A stretch of 64,000 nt of DNA from Bacteroides sp. (GTDB taxonomy: Bacteria; Bacteroidota; Bacteroidia; Bacteroidales; Bacteroidaceae): assembly GCF_030151085.1 (NCBI RefSeq), contig NZ_JASLER010000060.1, forward strand, positions 48,895-112,894. Reading direction: 5' to 3'. Within the stretch, counting starts at the first letter, position 1, and each line of letters begins with the position of its first letter. The translations under genes and the position numbers were made by a program. This document shows, in pieces, positions 9,450 to 18,442 of this stretch. The notes below the pieces were generated by a model, which worked only from the letters and a program-made list of their open reading frames with translations, had not been told where the DNA came from and did no database searches.

Positions 9450-9480
9450 TTTGCAAATACATAATAAAGTTGTATATTTG
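9450..9480 (+). promoter_or_regulatory. near-perfect Bacteroides promoter of the ATPase gene
   Basis: TTTG at 9450-9453, a 19-nt spacer, then TATATTTG at 9473-9480. Both elements match the TTTG / TAnnTTTG consensus. The start codon follows 25 nt later. Confidence 0.75.
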
Positions 9481-9505
9481 TCGCCCGATAAACCGAATAT
9501 AAAGC

Positions 9506-10684
9506 ATGGAGTCATTCTACCGTACACACGCCTTTCTCGTAGAGCATACTAACGCCCCTGTCCGCCGCGATCTCATGGATGAGATAAACTGGAACGACCG
9601 CCTTATCGGTATCAAAGGTACCCGTGGCGTAGGTAAAACTACATTTCTCTTGCAATATGCCAAAGAAAAATTTGGTACAGACCGTTCCTGTCTTTTTATC
9701 AATATGAATAACTTCTACTTCTCCGGACATAGCATTATAGAGTTTGCTACTGAATTTCAGCGTCGGGGTGGAAAAGTATTATTGATAGACCAAGTTTTTA
9801 AATATCCCGACTGGAGCAAAGAATTGCGCATGTGTTACGATCGCTTTCCAAACTTGAAAATCGTATTCACCGGTTCATCCGTGATGCGTTTGAAAGAAGA
9901 AAACCTGGAATTGCGTGACATCGTCAAGAGCTATAATCTACGTGGTTTCTCATTCCGTGAATATCTGAACTTACAAACAGGCATGAAGTTTCGTGCTTAT
10001 ACGCTCGAAGAGATATTGAGCAATCACGAACTCATTGCCAAAGGCATACTTTCCAAAGTGCGTCCGCTGGATTTCTTTCAAGATTATATGCACCACGGAT
10101 TCTATCCTTTCTTCCTTGAAAAGCGTAACTTTTCAGAGAATCTGCTTAAAACCATGAATATGATGGTAGAAGTAGATATCCTGCTCATTAAACAAATTGA
10201 GCTGAAATACCTTTCGAAAATTAAGAAATTACTATATTTGCTGGCCGTAGACGGGCCGAAAGCTCCAAACGTAAGCCAACTGGCAAATGACATACAGACC
10301 TCACGTGCTACCGTGATGAACTACATCAAATATCTGGCAGACGCACGCCTCATCAACATGGTATATCCCAAGGGAGAAGAGTTCCCCAAGAAACCATCGA
10401 AGATTATGATGCATAACTCTAACCTGATGTTTTCTATCTATCCCGTAAAGGTGGAAGAACAAGATGTACTCGAAACATTCTTTGCAAACACCTTATGGAA
10501 AGACCATAAAGTGACCAAAGGCGATAAGAACATCTCGTTCATGGTAGACGAAATAATGCCGTTCCGGATTTGTATGGAAGGAACAAAAATAAAAAACAAC
10601 CCGGGAGTAACCTATGCAATGCATAAGGCCGAAATCGGACGAGGTAATCAGATTCCTTTGTGGATGTTTGGTTTCCTATATTAA
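9506..10684 (+). CDS. AAA-type ATPase with C-terminal DUF4143-like region, Walker B altered
   Basis: This 392-aa protein has a P-loop GTRGVGKTT (residues 38-46), a sensor-like FTGSS near 130, a helical lid, a winged-helix segment (SQLANDIQTSRATVMNYIKYL, about 258-278) and a C-terminal part typical of the AAA_14/DUF4143 ATPases. Family members are widespread in Bacteroidetes and poorly understood. Odd: the usual Walker B Asp-Glu reads IDQVFKYPDW, so the expected catalytic Glu is Gln96. The codon is CAA at 9791-9793. It is followed closely by nifJ and may contribute to nifJ transcription, since no promoter is obvious in the 38-nt gap. Confidence 0.85.
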   Translation: MESFYRTHAFLVEHTNAPVRRDLMDEINWNDRLIGIKGTRGVGKTTFLLQYAKEKFGTDRSCLFINMNNFYFSGHSIIEFATEFQRRGGKVLLIDQVFKYPDWSKELRMCYDRFPNLKIVFTGSSVMRLKEENLELRDIVKSYNLRGFSFREYLNLQTGMKFRAYTLEEILSNHELIAKGILSKVRPLDFFQDYMHHGFYPFFLEKRNFSENLLKTMNMMVEVDILLIKQIELKYLSKIKKLLYLLAVDGPKAPNVSQLANDIQTSRATVMNYIKYLADARLINMVYPKGEEFPKKPSKIMMHNSNLMFSIYPVKVEEQDVLETFFANTLWKDHKVTKGDKNISFMVDEIMPFRICMEGTKIKNNPGVTYAMHKAEIGRGNQIPLWMFGFLY

Positions 10685-10722
10685 TTGAGAGATATTTTTT
10701 ACTTAATAAATTCAATTTAGTT

Positions 10723-13700
10723 ATGACTAAACAGAAGAAATTCATTACTTGTGATGGTAACCAAGCTGCTGCGCATATCTCGTATATGTTCTCTGAAGTA
10801 GCTGCTATCTACCCCATCACTCCCTCTTCTACGATGGCTGAATACGTAGACGAATGGGCTGCCGCAGGCCGCAAGAACATCTTCGGCGAAACAGTATTGG
10901 TACAGGAAATGCAATCGGAAGCTGGAGCTGCCGGTGCTGTACACGGATCTTTGCAAGCAGGTGCGCTGACTTCAACGTACACAGCTTCTCAGGGTCTGTT
11001 GCTGATGATCCCGAATATGTACAAGATAGCCGGTGAATTCCTGCCTTGTGTGTTCCACGTATCAGCACGTACATTGGCTAGCCACGCTCTGTGTATCTTC
11101 GGTGACCACCAGGATGTTATGTCAACTCGTATGACTGGTTTCGCTATGTTGGCCGAAGGTTCTGTACAGGAAGTGATGGACTTGTCTGGTGTTGCTCACT
11201 TGGCAACTATCAAATCTCGTGTACCGTTCGTTAACTTCTTCGACGGTTTCCGTACTTCTCACGAAATTCAAAAGATCGAGATGTTGGAAAACGATGACCT
11301 TGCTCCGCTGCTTGACCAAGAAGCATTGGCCGAATTCCGTGCTCGTGCATTGAACCCAATGAATCCGGTTGCTCGTGGTATGGCTGAAAACCCTGATCAC
11401 TTCTTCCAACACCGCGAATCATGCAATAGCTTCTACACTACAGTTCCTGAAATTGTAGAAGATTACATGAATGAAATTTCTAAGATCACCGGTCGTAAAT
11501 ATGGACTGTTCGATTACTATGGTGCAGAAGATGCAGAACGCGTTATCATCGCTATGGGTTCTGTAACAGAAGCTGCCCGTGAAGCTATCGACCACCTCGT
11601 TGCCAATGGCGAAAAGGTAGGTTTGGTTGCTGTTCACTTGTATCGTCCATTCTCTGCAAAACACTTCCTGGCTGCTGTGCCTAAGACTGCTAAGACTATT
11701 GCAGTACTTGACCGTACCAAGGAACCGGGTGCTAACGGTGAGCCGTTGTATCTCGACGTAAAAGACTGCTATTATGGTGCAGAAAATGCTCCGGTTATCG
11801 TTGGCGGTCGTTATGGTTTGGGTTCTAAGGACACTACTCCTGCTCAGATCATCGCTGTATTCAAGAACTTGGCTTTACCGATGCCGAAGAACCACTTTAC
11901 TGTAGGTATTGTAGACGACGTTACTTTCACCTCTCTTCCTCAAGAAGAAGAAATCGCATTGGGTGGTGCCAGCGTATTCGAAGCTAAATTCTACGGTTTG
12001 GGTGCTGACGGTACAGTAGGTGCTAACAAGAACTCTGTTAAGATTATCGGTGACAACACCAATAAACACTGTCAGGCTTACTTCTCATACGACTCTAAGA
12101 AGTCAGGTGGTTTCACATGTTCGCACTTGCGTTTCGGTGATACTCCTATCCGTTCTACTTACTTGGTAAATACTCCGAACTTCGTTGCTTGTCACGTTCA
12201 GGCTTATCTGCACATGTACGATGTAACTCGTGGTTTGCGTAAGAACGGCTCTTTCTTGCTGAACACTATCTGGGAAGGTGAAGACTTGGCTAAGAACTTG
12301 CCTAACAAAGTGAAGAAATACTTCGCTCAAAATAATATCTCTGTTTATTATATCAACGCAACTCAGATTGCACAGGAAATTGGTTTGGGTAACCGTACCA
12401 ATACGATCCTTCAGTCTGCATTCTTCCGTATCACAGGTGTAATTCCTGTAGAACAAGCTGTTGAGCAGATGAAGAAGTTCATCGTTAAGTCTTACGGTAA
12501 GAAGGGTGAAGATGTAGTTAACAAGAACTACGCTGCCGTTGACCGTGGTGGTGAATACAAACAACTGACTATCGATCCGGCTTGGGCTAACTTGGCAGAT
12601 GATGCTAAGGCAACCAACAACGATCCTGCATTTATCAACGAAGTAGTTCGTCCTATCAATGCACAAGACGGTGACTTGTTGCCGGTATCTGCTTTCAAGG
12701 GTATCGAAGACGGTACTTGGATACAAGGTACTTCTCAATACGAGAAACGTGGTGTTGCTGCTTTCGTTCCTGAATGGGAACCTGAAAACTGTATTCAGTG
12801 TAACAAATGTGCATACGTTTGTCCTCACGCTTCAATCCGTCCATTCGTTCTCGATGCAGAAGAACAGAAGGGTGCTAACTTCCCGATGTTGAAGGCTGTA
12901 GGTAAAGCATTTGATGGTATGACTTTCCGTATTCAGGTAGACGTACTCGACTGTCTGGGTTGCGGTAACTGTGCCGACATTTGTCCGGGTAACCCGAAGA
13001 AGGGTGGCAAAGCTCTGTCTATGAAGCATCTTGAAAGCCAATTGGCACAAGCTGAAAACTGGACTTACTGTGCTGAAAACGTGAAGAGCAAACAACACTT
13101 GGTTGACATCAAGGCTAACGTGAAGAACTCACAGTTCGCTACTCCGTTGTTCGAATTCTCCGGCGCTTGTTCAGGTTGTGGTGAAACTCCGTATGTGAAG
13201 CTGATTACTCAGTTGTTCGGTGACCGTGAAATGGTTGCTAACGCTACCGGATGTTCTTCTATCTACTCCGGTTCAGTTCCTTCTACTCCTTATACTAAGA
13301 ATGAAAAGGGTCACGGTCCTGCTTGGGCTAACTCTTTGTTCGAAGACTTCTGCGAATTCGGTTTGGGTATGGAGCTTGCAAACGAAAAGATGCGTGCCCG
13401 TATCGTGAAACTGTTCAACGAAATCCTGTCTAAGGACAACGCTCCTGCTGAAGCTAAAGAAGTGCTGAAAGCATGGATTGAAAACATGTACGATGCAGAC
13501 AAGACTAAAGAACTTGCTCCTCAAATCGAGGCTATCATCGAACAAGGCGTTGCTGCCGGTTGTCCGATCAGCAAGGAACTGAAGGGATTGACTCAATACT
13601 TGGTAAAACGCAGCCAGTGGATCATTGGTGGTGACGGTGCTTCTTACGACATCGGTTACGGCGGTCTCGACCATGTAATCGCTTCCGGCAAAGACGTTAA

Positions 13701-14277
13701 CATCATGGTACTTGATACAGAGGTTTACTCTAACACAGGTGGTCAGTCTTCTAAGGCTACTCCGGTAGGTGCAATCGCTAAATTTGCTGCATCAGGTAAA
13801 CGTGTACGTAAGAAAGACCTCGGTCTGATGGCTACTACTTACGGTTATGTATATGTTGCTCAAATCGCTATGGGTGCTGACCAAGCTCAGACTTTGAAGG
13901 CTATCCGCGAAGCAGAAGCATATCCCGGACCATCACTCATTATCGCTTACGCTCCGTGTATCAACCACGGTTTGAAGGCTGGTATGGGTAAGAGCCAGGA
14001 AGAAGAAGAAAAGGCTGTTGCATGTGGCTACTGGCACTTGTGGCGCTACAACCCGGCTTTGGAAGCTGAAGGCAAGAATCCGTTCACGCTGGATAGCAAA
14101 GAGCCGAACTGGGCCGACTTCCAACCATTCTTGAAGAATGAGGTTCGTTATTCTTCATTGATGAAGCAATATCCTGCTGAAGCCGGTGAACTGTTCCAAG
14201 CAGCTGAAGACAATGCTAAATGGCGTTTCAACAACTACAAGCGTCTGGCTAACCAAGCTTGGGGTGTTGCTGAATAA
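10723..14277 (+). CDS. nifJ: pyruvate:ferredoxin (flavodoxin) oxidoreductase
   Basis: PFOR converts pyruvate and CoA to acetyl-CoA, CO2 and reduced ferredoxin, the main pyruvate-oxidising step in anaerobic Bacteroides. The 1184-aa single-chain enzyme shows all domains: an N-terminal YPITPSSTMAEYVDEW pyrimidine-binding part, two ferredoxin clusters (CIQCNKCAYVCPH at about 689, CLGCGNCADICPG at about 743), the third cluster start CSGCGE (about 815) and the TPP-Mg motif GDGASYDIGYGG (about 969). The start at 10723 (MTKQKKFITCDGNQAA) is the family start; the in-frame ATG at 10660 lies inside the upstream gene. Codon use is strongly biased to GGT, GCT, CGT and AAC, unlike its neighbours, which suggests high expression. 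Confidence 0.97.
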   Translation: MTKQKKFITCDGNQAAAHISYMFSEVAAIYPITPSSTMAEYVDEWAAAGRKNIFGETVLVQEMQSEAGAAGAVHGSLQAGALTSTYTASQGLLLMIPNMYKIAGEFLPCVFHVSARTLASHALCIFGDHQDVMSTRMTGFAMLAEGSVQEVMDLSGVAHLATIKSRVPFVNFFDGFRTSHEIQKIEMLENDDLAPLLDQEALAEFRARALNPMNPVARGMAENPDHFFQHRESCNSFYTTVPEIVEDYMNEISKITGRKYGLFDYYGAEDAERVIIAMGSVTEAAREAIDHLVANGEKVGLVAVHLYRPFSAKHFLAAVPKTAKTIAVLDRTKEPGANGEPLYLDVKDCYYGAENAPVIVGGRYGLGSKDTTPAQIIAVFKNLALPMPKNHFTVGIVDDVTFTSLPQEEEIALGGASVFEAKFYGLGADGTVGANKNSVKIIGDNTNKHCQAYFSYDSKKSGGFTCSHLRFGDTPIRSTYLVNTPNFVACHVQAYLHMYDVTRGLRKNGSFLLNTIWEGEDLAKNLPNKVKKYFAQNNISVYYINATQIAQEIGLGNRTNTILQSAFFRITGVIPVEQAVEQMKKFIVKSYGKKGEDVVNKNYAAVDRGGEYKQLTIDPAWANLADDAKATNNDPAFINEVVRPINAQDGDLLPVSAFKGIEDGTWIQGTSQYEKRGVAAFVPEWEPENCIQCNKCAYVCPHASIRPFVLDAEEQKGANFPMLKAVGKAFDGMTFRIQVDVLDCLGCGNCADICPGNPKKGGKALSMKHLESQLAQAENWTYCAENVKSKQHLVDIKANVKNSQFATPLFEFSGACSGCGETPYVKLITQLFGDREMVANATGCSSIYSGSVPSTPYTKNEKGHGPAWANSLFEDFCEFGLGMELANEKMRARIVKLFNEILSKDNAPAEAKEVLKAWIENMYDADKTKELAPQIEAIIEQGVAAGCPISKELKGLTQYLVKRSQWIIGGDGASYDIGYGGLDHVIASGKDVNIMVLDTEVYSNTGGQSSKATPVGAIAKFAASGKRVRKKDLGLMATTYGYVYVAQIAMGADQAQTLKAIREAEAYPGPSLIIAYAPCINHGLKAGMGKSQEEEEKAVACGYWHLWRYNPALEAEGKNPFTLDSKEPNWADFQPFLKNEVRYSSLMKQYPAEAGELFQAAEDNAKWRFNNYKRLANQAWGVAE

Positions 14278-14309
14278 TTGATATCTGATTAAGATTTCGA
14301 TAAATCTCC

Positions 14310-14346
14310 AAAAGGGGAAAGGATTGATAAGGTTCTTTCCCCTTTT
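14310..14346 (+). terminator. terminator of nifJ
   Basis: AAAAGGGGAAAG (14310-14321) pairs with CTTTCCCCTTTT (14335-14346), followed by a T-rich run. It lies 33 nt after the nifJ stop. Confidence 0.85.
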
Positions 14347-14352
14347 TCTTTT

Positions 14353-14360
14353 TATCTTTA
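14353..14360 (+). promoter_or_regulatory. probable -7 box of the PAS gene
   Basis: TATCTTTA, one base off TAnnTTTG, lies just after the nifJ terminator and 18 nt before the PAS-protein ATG. Confidence 0.35.
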
Positions 14361-14377
14361 CGAAAAAAATAAATACT

Positions 14378-14707
14378 ATGTACGAATGGGCTAAAGAAAT
14401 GAATTGTGCCGTAACCGTATGCGACACAGAAGGGAACATACTTTATATGAATAATAAAGCATGCAATACGTTTGCGAAGTATGGTGACTTAATTGGAAAG
14501 AATCTCTTTGATTGTCACAGTCCGAAATCTATTGAAAAGATAAAGGATATGCTGGCTAATGGAGGAAGTAACTGCTACACCATTGAAAAAAATGGAATAA
14601 AGAAAATGATTTATCAGACGGCATGGAAAGAAGACGATATAGTCAAAGGACTTGTTGAGATCTCAATGGAATTGCCGGGCGAGATGCCACACTACATACG
14701 CCAATAA
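14378..14707 (+). CDS. small stand-alone PAS-domain protein
   Basis: The 109-aa cytoplasmic protein is essentially one PAS fold. It has an N-terminal AVTVCDTEGNILYMNNKA segment, a GKNLFDCHSP loop and a C-terminal beta hairpin ending VEISMELP. There is no output domain, transmembrane segment or DNA-binding motif. I chose ATG 14378 because the longer reading from 14324 runs through the nifJ terminator. A cysteine (Cys54, in NLFDCHSP) lies in the putative ligand pocket. It probably acts as a redox or ligand sensor through protein-protein contact. Its position right after nifJ suggests, but does not prove, a metabolic link. Confidence 0.75.
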   Translation: MYEWAKEMNCAVTVCDTEGNILYMNNKACNTFAKYGDLIGKNLFDCHSPKSIEKIKDMLANGGSNCYTIEKNGIKKMIYQTAWKEDDIVKGLVEISMELPGEMPHYIRQ

Positions 14708-14745
14708 AACTGGTCTTGCATATCTGCATTCACAAATAAAAGATA

Positions 14746-14753
14746 TATCTTTG
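14746..14753 (+). promoter_or_regulatory. -7 box of the tricorn-like protease gene
   Basis: TATCTTTG matches TAnnTTTG and lies 58 nt before the chosen ATG at 14812. No convincing -33 element is visible. Confidence 0.5.
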
Positions 14754-14811
14754 CTTGTTATCCGAAAATAAAATAATCGGAAACCAATTTCTTAACACTA
14801 AATACATCTTC

Positions 14812-17800
14812 ATGAAAAAGAAGCTCCTACTCGCCCTGCTGCTTGCCGGGACAGCTTTCACCGGATATGCCGATGAAGCTAGATTGTTGCGCTTCCCCAC
14901 TACCAACGGTTCGGAAGTAGTTTTCTCCTATGCAGGAGATTTATACAAAGCCCCTCTAACCGGTGGTGAAGCTCAAAGACTCACTTCGTACATCGGATAT
15001 GAAATGTTTGCCCGTTTCTCACCCGACGGAAAATCTATTGCTTTTACAGGTGAATATGACGGAAATCGAGAAGTATACCTTCTTTCTGCTAACGGTGGAG
15101 AACCTCAACGACTCACCTATACCTCTACCAATAACCGCGATGACTTAGGCGACCGCATGGGTCCCAACAATGTAGTAATGACCTGGAGTCCCGATGGAAA
15201 ACAAATAGTTTACCGCAATCGTATCAGCGACGGATTCATGGGTAAACTCTGGACTATCTCCAAAGATGGCGGCATGTCCGAAGCTATTCCATTGCCTGAA
15301 GGTGGCTTCTGTAGTTACTCTCCCGATGGCAAGAAACTGGCCTACAACCGTGTGTTCCGCGAATTCCGCACCTGGAAATATTATAAAGGCGGTATGGCGG
15401 ACGATATCTGGATTTATGATCCCGCTACTCAAAAAGTAGAGAATGTTACCAATAACATCGCCCAAGATATAATGCCTATGTGGATTGGTGATGAAATCTT
15501 CTTCATCTCCGACCGTGATCGCATCATGAACCTCTTCGTCTATAATACCCAAACCAAACAGACCGAAAAGGTAACAAACTTCACTGACTATGATGTGAAG
15601 TTCCCTAGTACAAACGGGAGAATCATCGTTTTCGAGAATGCCGGATATCTCTATAAATTCGATCCCAGCAGTCGTAAGGCCGAAAAAATCAATATCACAT
15701 TGAATGCCGAAAACATCTATGCACGCAAAGAGATGAAAAAGGTGTCTGATGACATCAACACGGCAAGTCTCTCACCCGATGGAAGCAGACTGGCTTTAAC
15801 AGCAAGAGGCGAAGTATTCGATGTTCCCGCTGAAAAAGGTGTAACCCGCAACATCACCCGTACACCCGGAGCCAACGACCGTGAGGCTAATTGGAGTCCT
15901 GACGGAAAATACATTGCCTATATCTCCGACCGTACCGGTGAAACAGAAATTTGGTTGCAATCAGCCGCAGGTGGCAACCCTACCCAACTGACCCAAAACA
16001 ATGATACTTATATCCGTACTATGACATGGAGCCCGGACAGCAAAAAAGTACTCTATACTGACCGCAAGAACCGGATTGTATTAATAGACGTAGCTTCCAA
16101 AACCAAGAAGACTCTCATGCAGAACCCGATGGGTGAATATTACGGAGTAAGTTTCGCTCCCGATAGCCAATGGATAACTTACACAAAATCGGGTGAAAAT
16201 GATATGAGCGTAGTCTATGTCTATAACTTGACATCAGGCAAAGAATACCCCATCACAGAAAAGTGGTATTCTTCTTCTTCCCCTGTGTTCAGCACCAACG
16301 GGAAATACCTAATCTTCTCTTCCGAACGTGACTTCAACCCTATTTATAGTGAGGTAGAGTGGAACTTTGCTTATAATCGTATGAGAGGTGTTTACCTTGC
16401 TCTATTAGCAAGCGATACCCCTTCCCCCTTCCTGCCCAAAGATGCAGAAGTGGAAATAAAAGCTGATACTCAGCAGCCTAAAGCAACAAACGATAAGAAA
16501 AAGTCGGTATCAGCAGAAAAACAAATAAATGATGCTACCACCGTAAAATTCGATCCTGAAGGTATTTCGGAACGCATTCTAAAACTGCCTTTAACAGCAG
16601 GTTATTATAGGAACTTTTACTCTGATGGAAAGAAAGTATGGTACTCCACCAATGGAGATACCAAATCATTCGATCTTGCCAAACAAAAAGAAGAGACCGT
16701 AGCCGAGGGTGCAGCTATGTCCATGGAAGCCGGATATCAGAAAGCACTCTTCTTCAAGGACAATAGCCTCTACGTTATCGACCCTCCCACAGGAAAAGCC
16801 ACCTTGGACGAGGCTGTAAATCTGAATGATATGATTGCCCCCATAGACTATCCGCAAGAATGGGCACAGATTTATGATGAAGCATGGAGAGCTTACCGTG
16901 ATGGATTCTATCTGGAAAACATGCACGGCGTAGACTGGAAAGCGTTAAAAGAAAAATATGCCGTGTTGCTGCCTTACGTTAAAACCCGTCTCGACCTGAA
17001 CTACATCATCGGAGAGTTGATTGGCGAACTAGCTTGCGGACACGCTTACGTCAGTCCGGGCGAATACCCGTCTCCCAAACGCATCAAGATGGGATTATTG
17101 GGTGCAGAACTTAGTAAAGATAAGAGTGGATACTATCGTATCGAAAAGATTCTATCGGGTGCCAACTACCGCCCCGAACTTCGCTCTCCATTCACCGAAC
17201 CGGGTATGAATGTGAAAGAGGGAGATTACATCATAGCCATTGATGACGTTCCAACTACTACCACTCAGAATGTATACAGCCTCTTGGCTGGCAAAGCCGG
17301 GGTTTTGACTGAACTAACTGTCAATAGCAGTCCTTCCGAAGCGGGTGCACGTAAAGTTGTGGTGAATCCGATAGACGATGAAGCTCCTTTGTATCACTAC
17401 GATTGGGTGCAAAACAACATAAAGAAAGTAGAAAAAGCGACTAACGGACGTGTAGGTTATATCTATATCCCTGATATGGGACCGGAAGGTTTGAATGAAT
17501 TTACCCGTTACTACTATCCGCAACTGGACAAAGAAGCATTGATTATTGACGACCGTGCCAATGGTGGCGGCAATATTTCGCCCATGGTTATCGAGCGTCT
17601 GCTTCGTGATCCGTATCGTTTGACGATGCGTCGTGGTTCCACAAAAGTGGGTACTATCCCCGAAGGTACTCAAGTAGGGCCAAAGGTATTGCTTATCAAC
17701 AAATACTCAGCTTCGGATGGTGACTTATTCCCATGGAGCTTCAAGGCTACAAAAATCGGTACAGTAATCGGTACACGCACATGGGGTGGCATTGTAGGTA

Positions 17801-18066
17801 TCAGTGGTTCATTACCTTATATGGATGGTACTGATATACGCGTTCCTTTCTTTACCAACTTCGATGCTAAGACCGGTCAATGGATTGTAGAGAATCATGG
17901 AGTAGATCCTGACATTCTCATTGATAACGACCCGATCAAAGAACAGATGGGTGTGGACGAACAATTGAACAAAGCTATTGAAGTAGCATTGGAGCAATTG
18001 AAAGACCGCAAGCCACTACCGGGAGTTCCCGCACCAAGAACAATGAAGGACTTGGGAGTAGAATAA
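14812..18066 (+). CDS. tricorn-like S41 protease
   Basis: The 1084-aa exported protease has a signal peptide (ends GYA-DEARLL, about residue 20). A WD/PD40-type beta-propeller region follows, with repeated FSPDGKSIAF / WSPDGKQIVY / WSPDGKYIAY motifs (about 30-520). A helical linker, a C1 domain, a PDZ module (about 790-860) and a C-terminal S41 domain come next. The nucleophile motif is SASDGD (Ser near 965). Archaeal tricorn degrades oligopeptides, and bacterial homologues act in the periplasm. ATG 14812 starts a clear signal peptide; the in-frame ATG at 14755 adds 19 unlikely residues. It is monocistronic with a terminator at 18104-18142. Confidence 0.9.
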   Translation: MKKKLLLALLLAGTAFTGYADEARLLRFPTTNGSEVVFSYAGDLYKAPLTGGEAQRLTSYIGYEMFARFSPDGKSIAFTGEYDGNREVYLLSANGGEPQRLTYTSTNNRDDLGDRMGPNNVVMTWSPDGKQIVYRNRISDGFMGKLWTISKDGGMSEAIPLPEGGFCSYSPDGKKLAYNRVFREFRTWKYYKGGMADDIWIYDPATQKVENVTNNIAQDIMPMWIGDEIFFISDRDRIMNLFVYNTQTKQTEKVTNFTDYDVKFPSTNGRIIVFENAGYLYKFDPSSRKAEKINITLNAENIYARKEMKKVSDDINTASLSPDGSRLALTARGEVFDVPAEKGVTRNITRTPGANDREANWSPDGKYIAYISDRTGETEIWLQSAAGGNPTQLTQNNDTYIRTMTWSPDSKKVLYTDRKNRIVLIDVASKTKKTLMQNPMGEYYGVSFAPDSQWITYTKSGENDMSVVYVYNLTSGKEYPITEKWYSSSSPVFSTNGKYLIFSSERDFNPIYSEVEWNFAYNRMRGVYLALLASDTPSPFLPKDAEVEIKADTQQPKATNDKKKSVSAEKQINDATTVKFDPEGISERILKLPLTAGYYRNFYSDGKKVWYSTNGDTKSFDLAKQKEETVAEGAAMSMEAGYQKALFFKDNSLYVIDPPTGKATLDEAVNLNDMIAPIDYPQEWAQIYDEAWRAYRDGFYLENMHGVDWKALKEKYAVLLPYVKTRLDLNYIIGELIGELACGHAYVSPGEYPSPKRIKMGLLGAELSKDKSGYYRIEKILSGANYRPELRSPFTEPGMNVKEGDYIIAIDDVPTTTTQNVYSLLAGKAGVLTELTVNSSPSEAGARKVVVNPIDDEAPLYHYDWVQNNIKKVEKATNGRVGYIYIPDMGPEGLNEFTRYYYPQLDKEALIIDDRANGGGNISPMVIERLLRDPYRLTMRRGSTKVGTIPEGTQVGPKVLLINKYSASDGDLFPWSFKATKIGTVIGTRTWGGIVGISGSLPYMDGTDIRVPFFTNFDAKTGQWIVENHGVDPDILIDNDPIKEQMGVDEQLNKAIEVALEQLKDRKPLPGVPAPRTMKDLGVE

Positions 18067-18103
18067 TTACTCCCGACGAAATAACTGAATAAGCTAAATC
18101 AAA

Positions 18104-18142
18104 AAATAGAGACTGTTTCTGAACCGGATTCAGTCTCTATTT
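18104..18142 (+). terminator. terminator after the tricorn-like gene
   Basis: AAATAGAGACTG (18104-18115) pairs with CAGTCTCTATTT (18131-18142), 15-nt loop, T-rich downstream. The next small gene starts 28 nt later, so read-through could still express it. Confidence 0.75.
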
Positions 18143-18169
18143 GTTTTACAAAGAAAAAGAACGAACATT

Positions 18170-18361
18170 ATGATTGGATTTGTTATCTGGATTGTTGGTG
18201 TAATACTGACTATCAAAGCAGCCATGGAAATGTGGCGATGGAGAAATGTTGCTACTGAAAAGAAGTTGGTAGCAATCATACTTGTAATTCTCACCAGTTG
18301 GATTGGCTTGGCAGTATATTACTTCTGGGGAAGAGATAATTTACAGCAAATGCTGAAATAA
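18170..18361 (+). CDS. 63-aa membrane protein, PLDc_N-like
   Basis: Two transmembrane helices (about residues 2-20 and 33-52) flank a short charged loop (MWRWRNVATEKK). The second helix ends TSWIGLAVYYFWGRDN, close to the small two-helix domain found at the N-terminus of cardiolipin-synthase-like phospholipase D proteins and as stand-alone proteins. No enzymatic part is present. The role is unknown. Confidence 0.7.
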   Translation: MIGFVIWIVGVILTIKAAMEMWRWRNVATEKKLVAIILVILTSWIGLAVYYFWGRDNLQQMLK

Positions 18362-18387
18362 GATTCCATGCATTTACTCTTTAACAC

Positions 18388-18419
18388 ACGAGGTTGTTTT
18401 CTTTCAAAAACAACCTCGT
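18388..18419. terminator. bidirectional terminator before the HTCS gene end
   Basis: ACGAGGTTGTTTT (18388-18400) pairs perfectly with AAAACAACCTCGT (18407-18419), 6-nt loop, between convergent 3' ends. Confidence 0.85.
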
Positions 18420-18442
18420 ATGCTTTCTATTTATTTGAGTTA

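Noticed and set aside
12103..12828. 241-codon minus-strand frame
   Set aside because: It lies entirely inside nifJ and arises from its biased codon use.
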